A stretch of DNA of 64,000 nt from Nocardioides astragali (GTDB lineage Bacteria > Actinomycetota > Actinomycetes > Propionibacteriales > Nocardioidaceae), in contig NZ_JAFMZM010000003.1 of the NCBI RefSeq assembly GCF_024436375.1, positions 697,544-761,543 of the forward strand, given 5' to 3'. The position numbers were made by a program, and so were the translations under genes. The notes beneath the pieces are model-generated. The model was not told the DNA's origin and did not search any database. It was given only the letters and a program-made list of their open reading frames with translations. This document shows positions 7,308 to 14,726 of the stretch, in pieces. Each line of letters starts with the position of its first letter. The first letter of the stretch is position 1.

Positions 7308-8432
7308 TCAGGACGGGGTCGGGGCGGGCGTCTCCGGCGGCGGCTCGTAGGGCGGCGGCGGCGTCCACGCGGGCCCCTGGGCGAAGCGCGCGAGCACCGG
7401 TCCGGTGGCGGTCCAGCGGAGCCGGGCGAGGTAGAGCGCCCGGTGACCGCGCCGGGCGACGTCGTCGTGGGAGCTGTACGACGACTCGCAGGGACCGTTC
7501 GCGCCGTCGCACACCCAGCCGTGGACGAACAGCCGGTGCGGCGTCATCGCGACGTAGTCGGCGCCACCCGGCCCGCAGATCCCGGTGCTGGCCCGATCCA
7601 TCAGCACCGTCTCGGTCGCTGAGTCCCAGCCGCGCCGGATGGACGGCGAGCGACGCCAGACGGTGCGGTAGCCGCACCGCCCGTAGTCACCGCGGCTCAT
7701 CAACAGGTGGTGCCACCCGCGGGCGTCGACCATCTCGGGGTTCTCGAGCACGCCGGGATCACGGAGCAGCTCGCGGCTCGGCCCCGCTGCGCGCAGGCCG
7801 CTCGCGGTCAGCCGGACCATGCGGATCGAGGACGGCGTCCCTTGCGTGCGGTAGAGGAGGAAACGTCGCCCGTCGGGCGCGACGTAGGACGACGGGTCGA
7901 TCACGCCTCGCCGAGGCAGCCCGCGCTCGCCTCGAACGAGATCGCTGGCCGGCACCGTCGCGGCGTCGGGGGGGCAGGCGAGGGGCTGTGTGTGGAGAGG
8001 GGTGAACGGAGTGGCGAGGTCGGGGGAGGTGGCCACGCCGATGCAGCGGTCCTCGGCGGCAGGGAGTCCCGAGACGGGGACGGAGTAGTAGGCCAGCCAG
8101 GTGCCGTCGGCGGCTCGGACGAGCTCGGGGGCCCAGACGTCCCCGTTGCGCGCCCACGCGGGCCGCGAGTCGAGCAGGGGTGGTCCGGCGACCCAGCCGG
8201 CGTACTCCTGGATGCTGCTGCTGGTGCCCCCACGCCATCCCGTCCCGGCGGCGAACCAGCGGGTCCCGTCGTGGACGACGCTGGGGTCCGCGAGCGGCTG
8301 CTCCCAGAAGAGCGGGCGCGGCGGGAAGGCCACGTCGGCCGGTGCCGGCGCCGGCCCCAGCGCGCCGGAGAACAGCGCCGCCAGGGCGACCGGGACGGCT
8401 GCGCGACGGAGCGCGTGACGAACGACGGACAA
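7308..8432 (-). CDS. Secreted glycoside hydrolase family 43-like protein
   Basis: A 374-aa exported protein. The N-terminus has a signal peptide (HALRRAAVPVALAALFSGALG, cleavage likely after PAPADVA or nearby). The catalytic part carries LADPSVVHDG (base Asp of GH43 enzymes), GDVWAPELV with the pKa-modulating region, and VLENPEMV (general-acid Glu), so a five-bladed propeller acting on arabinan/xylan-like polymers is likely. The C-terminus is Pro-rich (PPPPYEPPPETPAPTPS). The start is TTG 8432; no ATG/GTG keeps a full signal peptide. The substrate is not determinable, and some GH43-like relatives lack demonstrated activity. Confidence 0.75.
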   Translation of the reverse strand: MSVVRHALRRAAVPVALAALFSGALGPAPAPADVAFPPRPLFWEQPLADPSVVHDGTRWFAAGTGWRGGTSSSIQEYAGWVAGPPLLDSRPAWARNGDVWAPELVRAADGTWLAYYSVPVSGLPAAEDRCIGVATSPDLATPFTPLHTQPLACPPDAATVPASDLVRGERGLPRRGVIDPSSYVAPDGRRFLLYRTQGTPSSIRMVRLTASGLRAAGPSRELLRDPGVLENPEMVDARGWHHLLMSRGDYGRCGYRTVWRRSPSIRRGWDSATETVLMDRASTGICGPGGADYVAMTPHRLFVHGWVCDGANGPCESSYSSHDDVARRGHRALYLARLRWTATGPVLARFAQGPAWTPPPPYEPPPETPAPTPS

Positions 8433-8482
8433 CGGTCGATCCCCCGGGATTCGGCTGGCACGGTCGGGCCAAGGTTACGTCC

Positions 8483-8492
8483 GGTCTGGTCC
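8483..8492 (+). promoter_or_regulatory. Recurring intergenic motif GGTCTGGTCC, copy 1
   Basis: The same 10-mer recurs at 10192-10201 and 12655-12664, all upstream of exported or tiny proteins, with a variant GGTCTGGACC at 43143-43152. It also occurs once at 27502-27511. Role unknown. Confidence 0.3.
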
Positions 8493-8709
8493 GGATGGAC
8501 GTGATACATCGCGAACCCGGGCGAGTGGGTCGAGATTTCCCGAAGACCTCCCGCAGGTACGCCCCCGGTTCGATCCGCGGCCCTCATGAAGCCTGCGGAG
8601 ACGAGAGGGTGCGGGTGGACAGGCCGGCCGTGGGTGCCGGTCCCGGCGCCGTGCGGCCTGATCGGCCCCCGCCGGGAGCCATGGGAGATGGAACACAGGG
8701 GGCCACGAC

Positions 8710-10140
8710 ATGCACGTACGTACGACATCCAGCCACAAGGGACGCCATGCGACCGAGGGCGCTGGACGGGGGCTGAGGCGACTCGTCGCCCTCCTACTGA
8801 TGCTGCCGATTGTTGTGCTGGGAGCACAGGCCGGCTCGCCTGCGTTCGCCTCGGACGTGTGCTCCGGGGAGCACCTCTACCCGTCGAAGGACGTCGTGGA
8901 CAAGACGTCCGTCGACTACACCGCGCCGGACGGCTTCCTCGTCAGCGGCTGGTGCGTGAAGTCGGGCACCGAGCCCGAGTACCACGACGCCGACGACGGC
9001 CACGGACACGTGCTGCCGGCGAAGACGGTGACCATCGAGCACTCGACGGACAAGGACGTCAGCCACTACTCCGTGAGCCTCGTGCCCGTGCCGGAGCAGC
9101 CGCTGACGGCGTCCGTCACGGCTGAGGCCAGCCTCGCGCGTACCTACCCGTGGTCGATCGAGAAGACCGCCGACGCGACGACACGCACCGTGGACGCAAG
9201 CGGCACGGCCACGTTCACCTACACGGTGACGGCACGCGCCGGAGCGATGAGCGACGCCGGCTGGGCGATGTCGGGGGACGTCACGGTGGCCAACCCCAAC
9301 ACGTACGCCGACATCACCGCCGACGTGACGGTCGCGTCCGACCTCGGGGGCGGGTCCTCCTGCACGGTCACCGGTGGCGACGACGTCGTCGTGCCCAAGG
9401 CGGACGACGTCACGCTGGCCTACACCTGCACGTTCACGTCCGCACCTGCGGGCAGCGGCACCGTCACGGCCACGGTGACCTGGGACCCGGCCGGCCCGGC
9501 GACCACTGCGTCCGCCAACGGCTCGACGCCGGTGACGTTCGCCGTGGAGTCCGAGACCAACAAGACGGTGGCCGTCGTCGACGACAAGACCGTCCCTGGC
9601 CAGCGGATCGTGCTCGACCCGGCTCTCACCTGGTCACCGGGACTGGTGAAGACCTACACCTACTCGCTGGCCGTCGCCGGGGGAGCAGCGGGCGCGTGCG
9701 CCTCGCACACCAACATCGCCACGATCGACGTGCCTGTCGGCACCGACCCGACCGCGACCGTGACGGTGCAGGCGTGCACGCCCGCCGTCGTGCCGCCTGT
9801 CGTCGTCGTGCCGCCCGTCGTGCCGGCGCCTGAGGTGCTGCCCGAGCAGGCCTTCGGCAAGGCAGTCGGCGCGGTCCAGACGAGCTGCCAGGGCACGGTC
9901 CGGGCGCGGCTCAGCAACCGGTCCGGTGAGACGGTCGTCTACCGCCTCAAGGTGGGCTCGAAGGTGCACCGGATCACGGTGAAGTCGTTCGACCAGAAGA
10001 AGTTCGTCACCCACGGCCGCGCGCTGGCCAAGGTCACGCTGAAGGTGGGTCGGACCAGGCTCGACCGGGTCCGCATCCCGGCGCTGTGCCAGGCGCCCGA
10101 CGTCCTGCCCGACACCGGTCTGCGGGCCACCACGAGCTGA
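8710..10140 (+). CDS. Exported surface protein with C-terminal LPDTG motif but no membrane anchor
   Basis: A 476-aa protein with a long charged N-region and signal peptide (LVALLLMLPIVVLGAQAGSPAFA, cleavage probably after PAFA). Mature parts: a Cys-containing N-terminal section, an Ig-like/DUF11-like repeat beginning YPWSIEKTADATTRTVDASG, a valine/proline linker near residue 360, then a basic about 100-residue domain flanked by EVLPEQAFGKAVG and DVLPDTG. It ends LPDTGLRATTS with no hydrophobic segment or basic tail, so it is not a normal sortase substrate. It is a paralogue of the next gene over its last about 330 residues. Molecular function unknown; cell-surface or secreted location is inferred. 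Confidence 0.75.
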   Translation: MHVRTTSSHKGRHATEGAGRGLRRLVALLLMLPIVVLGAQAGSPAFASDVCSGEHLYPSKDVVDKTSVDYTAPDGFLVSGWCVKSGTEPEYHDADDGHGHVLPAKTVTIEHSTDKDVSHYSVSLVPVPEQPLTASVTAEASLARTYPWSIEKTADATTRTVDASGTATFTYTVTARAGAMSDAGWAMSGDVTVANPNTYADITADVTVASDLGGGSSCTVTGGDDVVVPKADDVTLAYTCTFTSAPAGSGTVTATVTWDPAGPATTASANGSTPVTFAVESETNKTVAVVDDKTVPGQRIVLDPALTWSPGLVKTYTYSLAVAGGAAGACASHTNIATIDVPVGTDPTATVTVQACTPAVVPPVVVVPPVVPAPEVLPEQAFGKAVGAVQTSCQGTVRARLSNRSGETVVYRLKVGSKVHRITVKSFDQKKFVTHGRALAKVTLKVGRTRLDRVRIPALCQAPDVLPDTGLRATTS

Positions 10141-10145
10141 GGTGA

Positions 10146-10191
10146 GGCAGAGGCGTCGGCCGGCTCCAGGGAAGCCGCCGACGCCTCTGCC
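10146..10191 (+). terminator. Hairpin terminator after the first LPDTG protein gene
   Basis: Perfect 15-bp stem (10146-10160 with 10177-10191) and a 16-nt loop, starting 6 nt after the stop codon. There is no T-run, as is common in high-GC actinobacteria. Confidence 0.75.
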
Positions 10192-10201
10192 GGTCTGGTC
10201 C

Positions 10202-10221
10202 GGTCACCCGACTGGGTGACC
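10202..10221 (+). other. Short hairpin in the intergenic region upstream of the second LPDTG protein gene
   Basis: GGTCACCC and GGGTGACC form an 8-bp stem with a 4-nt loop, directly after the GGTCTGGTCC motif at 10192-10201. The remaining gap to 10383 contains one further 6-bp hairpin near 10311-10326 and nothing else recognisable. Confidence 0.4.
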
Positions 10222-10383
10222 TACCCCTGTCGACCCTGTCGAGGTTCGGTCAAGGCCGCTTGCAGGTAGGCCACCACTTCGACCGAGCCCCGCACGTGCG
10301 CTTGCAGAAGCGCAATGTGAGTTGGTCAAAGGTTGCCCATCAGTGGGGTGGGCACTGGCACCTCAGGGGAACGGAGCTAGGGC

Positions 10384-12309
10384 ATGCACATCAGGGGACA
10401 AGCGGCGCCACGCGCCGGCCGGGGCGCAGGCTCGCCCCACGTACGTACGCCACGCGGCGGCTTGCGCCGACTGCGCCGGAGCCTGTCGCTGGCGATCATG
10501 CTGCCGGCCCTGGCGATCGTGACGCTGGCGTCGCCTGCTGGGGCGACGCACCAGGGATCATTCGAGATCGACGGCAACACGCCGGTCAACACACCGGGCA
10601 ACCTCGACTGGGACACCACCGGGACCCACGTGACCGACCCGACAGGAAACGCGGACACCTCGACGTTCACGCAGGGCTCGAAGGAGTTCGAGCACCCAAG
10701 CACCTGGGTCCAGGGCACCGGTCTGGCGCCCAACCAGGACGACATCTCCGACGTCTACACGTTCACGAGGACCGAGCACGACGGGGTGCACGCCTACTTC
10801 GGCTTCCGCCGGCTCACGACCACCGGTGTGACGAACTACGACGTGGAGTTCAACCAGGCCCCCAACTCCTCGGCCAACCCGGCGCGCCCGACCCGGACGG
10901 TCGGCGACGTGATGGTCCGCTTCGAGCAGAACGGCAACATGGGTTTCAAGCTGACCGAGGCCTACATCTGGACGCTCGCCGCGAACTTCGGCGATCGGCA
11001 GTGCATCCCGGTGTCGGGCTACACGCCCGCTGCCGGCTGGTGCCCCGTCCCGTTCACGGCCACGACGTTCGTCGGATTGACCGGCGAGGGCGGCCACTTC
11101 GCGGAGGGCACGCTCAACCTCACCACCCTCTTCGGCGACGTCACCGGGTGTCGTGAGGCCTTCGGCACCATGAACATCCGCTCCTTCACCGGGGAGTCGA
11201 CCCAGTCGTCCCTCAAGGACTACGTCGAGCCGATCCCGATCAACGTCCCGCCGACCTGCTGGAAGCCCATCGGCATCACCAACGTGCCGCGGGCGACGTA
11301 CGACGTGTCCTACAACTGGTCGGTCGAGAAGGACGTCAACGACACCCGCAAGACGGTGGAGGCCGGGACCAACGCGTCGTTCACCTACCGGGTCCTGCTG
11401 ACGGCCGGACCGGAGTCGCGCTCCGGCGACGACCTCGGTGGCACGGTCACGCTGAGCAACCCGAACGGCTCACCGATGGTCGCGACGCTGAGTGTGGCGG
11501 CGACGACCGGCACCGGGTGCGTCTTCCCGGGCGTGCCTGACGTCAGCGCCGACGCCGGGCTGCAGGTCGTTGTGCCTGCCGGCAGCAGCAGCTTCGTCTA
11601 CACGTGCACCGTGACGGCCCCGCCCACCAACGGCAGCAGCACCGCCACGGTGAGCTGGAACCAGACCCTCTTCCCGCCTTTCCCGGGGGGAGGCACCAGC
11701 CCGGCGACCGCGACGGCGACCTATACCTTCGCCCTCGACCAGAGCACGGACGAGCAGACGACGGTCACCGACACCTTCAGCGGTGGCGCGGCGCAGGTGC
11801 TCGGCACCTTCAACTGGGCGGCGGTCTACAACGAGACCGATGCCAGCACGCCTCCGCACACCGTCGTGGTGGCGACCTACACCCGCATCATCAGGGCGGG
11901 CGCGGCCGGGACCTGCGCGTCGTACGTCAACACGGCGCGGCAGACCGAGAACGACACCCTTCAGTCCACCACGAGCCAGGAGACCGTCACCGTCTGTGCG
12001 GCCGCTGAAGTGCTCCCCGACCAGGCGTTCGGCAAGGCGGTCGGCTCGGTGAGCGCCACGTGCCAGGGCACGGTCCGGAGCAGGCTCAACAACCGCAGCG
12101 GCGAGCGCGTCACCTACAAGCTCCGCGTGGGCACGAAGGTGCACCGCATCGTCGTGAAGGCGCAGAGCAAGAAGCGGTTCACCACCTCCGGACCCAACCG
12201 GGCCCGGGTCACGCTGAAGATCGGAAAGCGTGTCCTCGACAGGGTTCGGATCCCGGCCAGGTGTGCCGCTCCCGAGGTCCTGCCGGACACCGGCATCCGG
12301 GGCATCTAG
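10384..12309 (+). CDS. Exported surface protein, paralogue of the preceding LPDTG protein
   Basis: A 641-aa protein with an N-terminal signal peptide (RRSLSLAIMLPALAIVTLASPAGA, cleavage before THQG). Residues about 60-290 are a unique domain containing FTRTEHDGVHAYFGFRRL and a Gly-rich Cys-containing section. Residues about 310-540 hold a YNWSVEKDVNDTRKTVEAG Ig/DUF11-like repeat homologous to the neighbour. The last about 105 residues are the same basic domain (EVLPDQAFGKAVG ... RVRIPARC), ending EVLPDTGIRGI. As in the paralogue, LPDTG is only four residues from the C-terminus with no anchor. The tandem pair arose by duplication; function unknown. Confidence 0.75.
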   Translation: MHIRGQAAPRAGRGAGSPHVRTPRGGLRRLRRSLSLAIMLPALAIVTLASPAGATHQGSFEIDGNTPVNTPGNLDWDTTGTHVTDPTGNADTSTFTQGSKEFEHPSTWVQGTGLAPNQDDISDVYTFTRTEHDGVHAYFGFRRLTTTGVTNYDVEFNQAPNSSANPARPTRTVGDVMVRFEQNGNMGFKLTEAYIWTLAANFGDRQCIPVSGYTPAAGWCPVPFTATTFVGLTGEGGHFAEGTLNLTTLFGDVTGCREAFGTMNIRSFTGESTQSSLKDYVEPIPINVPPTCWKPIGITNVPRATYDVSYNWSVEKDVNDTRKTVEAGTNASFTYRVLLTAGPESRSGDDLGGTVTLSNPNGSPMVATLSVAATTGTGCVFPGVPDVSADAGLQVVVPAGSSSFVYTCTVTAPPTNGSSTATVSWNQTLFPPFPGGGTSPATATATYTFALDQSTDEQTTVTDTFSGGAAQVLGTFNWAAVYNETDASTPPHTVVVATYTRIIRAGAAGTCASYVNTARQTENDTLQSTTSQETVTVCAAAEVLPDQAFGKAVGSVSATCQGTVRSRLNNRSGERVTYKLRVGTKVHRIVVKAQSKKRFTTSGPNRARVTLKIGKRVLDRVRIPARCAAPEVLPDTGIRGI

Positions 12310-12336
12310 CCACAGACCTCCGCCCCCCTGGAGGGA

Positions 12337-12371
12337 GCCGGCGTCGATGAGCTCAGCTCGTCGGCGCCGGC
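12337..12371 (+). terminator. Hairpin terminator after the second LPDTG protein gene
   Basis: Stem of 16 bp (12337-12352 with 12356-12371, two G-T pairs) and a 3-nt loop, 27 nt after the stop. The stem sequence GCCGGCG(T)CGA resembles the hairpins at 12588 and 13288. Confidence 0.75.
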
Positions 12372-12587
12372 GACAGGGGACGCGGGGCGCCGACCACGAG
12401 AAGTCCATGAGAAGTTCACGACCCGCGACCGGGCGCGGGCCAAAGTCAGCCTGACGGCACCGTCAGGCACTGGACCGGATCCGCAGCCCCAGCGGTGTGA
12501 GGACCTCGATGTCCCCCGGTGTCCGGCCTCCGCGCCGCCAGGGCCAGGCGTCAGCCGTCAGTGTGAGGTGGCGCAGTCAGCCACCAG
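12372..12587. other. Intergenic stretch without a recognisable gene
   Basis: The only structures seen are an 8-bp hairpin CCTGACGG/CCGTCAGG at 12450-12467 and, on the minus strand, an about 37-codon open stretch (12468-12578, ending TPLGLRIRSSA) without a good start or ribosome-binding site. The latter could be a gene remnant or chance. Longer plus-strand frames here show no protein-like features. Confidence 0.4.
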
Positions 12588-12632
12588 GAGCCGGCGCCGA
12601 CGGTTCACCCACGGACCCGTCGGCGTCGGCTC
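12588..12632. repeat. 45-nt hairpin repeat, copy 1
   Basis: Arms 12588-12603 and 12617-12632 pair over 16 bp with one G-T pair. The 45-nt unit is nearly identical to 13288-13332, including the TCACCCAC in the loop. It is terminator-like, but no gene ends directly before it. Confidence 0.7.
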
Positions 12633-12654
12633 GACTGCGTTCTCGAGCACTGCT

Positions 12655-12664
12655 GGTCTGGTCC
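12655..12664 (+). promoter_or_regulatory. Recurring intergenic motif GGTCTGGTCC, copy 3, at the head of a 300-nt leader
   Basis: The leader 12665-12967 follows it and contains TGTCAAGGCCTC (12701-12712) and AGGCTTCTCCT (12768-12778). Both words recur in the same order upstream of the small gene at 43271, with almost equal spacing. No open frame in 12665-12967 looks coding. Confidence 0.35.
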
Positions 12665-12967
12665 GTTCGACGCCCTATCCGGGTTGATACACGCAGGTTG
12701 TGTCAAGGCCTCTGCCACGTACTCCAAGGCCTTGGCCGAGGGGCTCCAAAGCGCCTCCCATGGGGTGAGGCTTCTCCTGGGACACGTGCCGTCCCTTGGG
12801 GCGACGGCAGCCCGGTCGGCCACCACTTGCGCCGGCCACCGAAGGACGAAGTGGGAAACGACTCGCAGGGGAGCGAGAGATGCAACGCACACGCGCATGC
12901 CAGGGGACCGGGCTCGATCGCCCGAGGACGGCGTTCCGGTCGTGGAACCACCACGAGAGGAACACTC

Positions 12968-13030
12968 ATGTCTGACTTCATCGTGTCCGCATCCGTTGCG
13001 GCGTGCTCGCCGTCCTGCGTGGGGTCCTGA
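12968..13030 (+). CDS. 20-residue peptide ORF, possible leader or precursor
   Basis: ATG 12968 is preceded by AGAGGA at a good Shine-Dalgarno distance and opens a 20-codon frame, MSDFIVSASVAACSPSCVGS. It has two cysteines and several serines but no further family signal. It ends 5 nt before the start of the small secreted-peptide gene, so it could be a translational-coupling leader for that gene, or itself a small peptide. No modifying enzyme is nearby, so a RiPP reading is only speculative. Confidence 0.4.
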   Translation: MSDFIVSASVAACSPSCVGS

Positions 13031-13035
13031 TCGCG

Positions 13036-13161
13036 ATGCGACGCATGATCCTTGCCCTCCTCGCCGTCGGCCTGACCGCCGGCGGGCTGTCAGCGGTGCA
13101 GCCTCGGGCATCTGCGGGAGACGATGTCGCTCCCGCGGTGCAGACCTCGACGACCCGATGA
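13036..13161 (+). CDS. Tiny exported peptide (41 aa with signal peptide)
   Basis: The 41-codon frame encodes a textbook signal peptide: MRRM, then a hydrophobic core ILALLAVGLTAGGLSAV, then an A-x-A cleavage site after QPRASA. Cleavage would release a 14-residue peptide beginning GDDVAP. It follows the 20-codon ORF at 12968 by 5 nt and precedes two hairpins, so the two small frames probably form one short transcript. Function unknown; the arrangement next to the LPDTG protein genes and the shared terminator type suggest the same cell-surface regulon (inference). A truncated remnant of a larger exported protein is the alternative. Confidence 0.5.
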   Translation: MRRMILALLAVGLTAGGLSAVQPRASAGDDVAPAVQTSTTR

Positions 13162-13238
13162 GCTGAGGGTCGTCCTTGGCGTAGGTCCACGAGCCACGAG
13201 CAGCTGCCGGGCGCTGCATCGCCGCTGCTCCTGATCGC

Positions 13239-13262
13239 CGGGCAGCCTGTTCTGGCTGCCCG
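13239..13262 (+). terminator. Hairpin after the tiny exported peptide gene
   Basis: Perfect 9-bp stem CGGGCAGCC/GGCTGCCCG with a 6-nt loop, 77 nt after the stop codon. Confidence 0.5.
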
Positions 13263-13287
13263 ATGGCCTCCACCCCCCAATGGAGGC

Positions 13288-13332
13288 GAGCCGGCGCCGA
13301 CGGGTCACCCACGAGTCCATCGGCGCCGGCTC
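13288..13332. repeat. 45-nt hairpin repeat, copy 2
   Basis: Same arms and loop core as 12588-12632, exactly 700 bp away, with one C-A mismatch in the stem. It probably terminates the small-peptide transcript. The rest of the gap to 13553 holds an 8-bp hairpin at 13377-13396 and the upstream region of bkdA, where TTGGTG (13422-13427) and GATACG (13444-13449) with a 16-nt spacer are a weak promoter candidate. Confidence 0.65.
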
Positions 13333-13553
13333 ATCCATGCCCACTTCATCCAGCCCGCTGAGGACCACTGGCTGTGCTGATCCGGACCCGGATCAGGCCC
13401 GGCGAGAGGGTCTTGGCCGGATTGGTGCTGGCTGGCTGCGGCCGATACGTTGAGCACCATCATGTGGTCGGGGTCACACACGCCGACGGCCACGCTGCAA
13501 GCCGTCGGTGTCAGGCGATCCCATGACTCCGCTAGCTGTTGAAGGAGAGTGCG

Positions 13554-14726
13554 TTGTCCGATCCTGTGAGTTTCGGCCCCGACCTTGCGGAGGTCTTCGG
13601 ACCCTCCCAGTCCGACGGTGGCCCCGACCTCGTCCAGCTGTTGACGCCCGAGGGTGAGCGCGTCCACCACCCCGAGTTCGACCACGACTTCTCCGCCGAG
13701 GAGCTCCGCGGCCTCTACCGCGACATGGTGCTGACCCGGCGCATCGACGTCGAGGCCACCGCTCTCCAGCGCCACGGCGAGCTCGGCATCTGGGCCCAGC
13801 TGCTCGGCCAGGAGGCAGCGCAGATCGGCGCCGGCCGCGCGCTCCGCCCGCAGGACTACGTCTTCCCCACCTATCGCGAGCACGGCGTCGCCTACTGCAG
13901 GGGCGTCGACCCGCTGCGCCTGCTCGGCCTGTTCCGCGGCGTCGACCAGGGCGGATGGGACCCCAACGAGAACAACTTCGGGCTCTACACGATCGTCATC
14001 GGCGCCCAGACCCTCCACGCCACCGGCTATGCCATGGGCATGCAGCGCGACGGCGTCGTCGGCACCGGCGACCCCGAGCGCGACTCGGCCGTGATCGCCC
14101 ACTTCGGCGACGGCGCGTCCTCGCAGGGCGACGTCAACGAGGCCTTCATCTTCGCCGCCTCCTACAACGCCCCCGTGGTGTTCTTCTGCCAGAACAACCA
14201 GTGGGCCATCTCCGAGCCGATCGAGCGCCAGACCCGCATCCCGCTCTACCAGCGCGCGCTGGGCTTCGGGTTCCCGGGCATCCGCGTCGACGGCAACGAC
14301 GTGCTGGCGACGTACGCCGTCACCAAGGCCGCGTTGCAGCGTGCGCGCGAGGGCAACGGGCCCTCCTTCGTGGAGGCCTACACCTACCGGATGGGTGCGC
14401 ACACCACCACCGACGACCCGACGCGCTACCGCCTCAACGACGAGCTCGAGCACTGGAAGCTCAAGGACCCGATCGAGCGGCTCAAGGTCTACCTCCGCCG
14501 CAACGGCCTGGTCGACGAGGAGTTCTTCGCCCAGCTCGACGCAGAGGCCAAGGAGCTCGGACACCACCTGCGCGAGGGGTGCAAGGCGCTGCCCGACCCC
14601 AAGCCCCTGGACCAGTTCGGCTACGTCTTCACCGAGATGACCGAGGAGCTCGCCGCCCAGCGCGACGGCTTCGCGGCCTACCTCGAGAGCTTCGAGCTCG
14701 GTCACTCGGAAGGGGCGCACGCATGA
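13554..14726 (+). CDS. bkdA: Branched-chain 2-oxoacid dehydrogenase E1 component, alpha subunit
   Basis: A 390-aa thiamine-diphosphate enzyme subunit that decarboxylates branched-chain 2-oxoacids. The TPP motif runs from FGDGASSQGDVNEAF (about residue 185) to FFCQNNQWAIS; RMGAHTTTDDPTRYR is the phosphorylation-loop region of E1 alpha subunits. I start it at TTG 13554 because AAGGAG at 13542-13547 is well placed; an in-frame TTG at 13539 has no ribosome-binding site. ATGA overlap with the E1 beta gene shows an operon. Actinobacteria normally use a single-chain AceE for pyruvate, so the two-chain E1 with this E2 favours the branched-chain complex, though pyruvate activity is not excluded. Confidence 0.87.
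   Translation: MSDPVSFGPDLAEVFGPSQSDGGPDLVQLLTPEGERVHHPEFDHDFSAEELRGLYRDMVLTRRIDVEATALQRHGELGIWAQLLGQEAAQIGAGRALRPQDYVFPTYREHGVAYCRGVDPLRLLGLFRGVDQGGWDPNENNFGLYTIVIGAQTLHATGYAMGMQRDGVVGTGDPERDSAVIAHFGDGASSQGDVNEAFIFAASYNAPVVFFCQNNQWAISEPIERQTRIPLYQRALGFGFPGIRVDGNDVLATYAVTKAALQRAREGNGPSFVEAYTYRMGAHTTTDDPTRYRLNDELEHWKLKDPIERLKVYLRRNGLVDEEFFAQLDAEAKELGHHLREGCKALPDPKPLDQFGYVFTEMTEELAAQRDGFAAYLESFELGHSEGAHA

Noticed and set aside
8433..8709. Riboswitch (c-di-GMP or c-di-AMP type) in the leader of the first LPDTG protein gene
   Set aside because: None of the conserved cores of these classes could be found by eye; the leader shows only the short repeated motif.
8710..12309. LPDTG proteins considered as ordinary sortase-anchored proteins
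   Set aside because: There is no hydrophobic segment or positively charged tail after the motif, and no sortase gene is in the window.
12497..13030. Long plus-strand open frame (177 codons) across the gap before bkdA
   Set aside because: Its composition is Arg/Pro-rich without protein-like features, it has no ribosome-binding site, and it spans two hairpins.
12968..13030. Lanthipeptide or other RiPP precursor
   Set aside because: Although the 20-mer has Ser and Cys residues, no leader-core organisation or modifying enzyme is present nearby.
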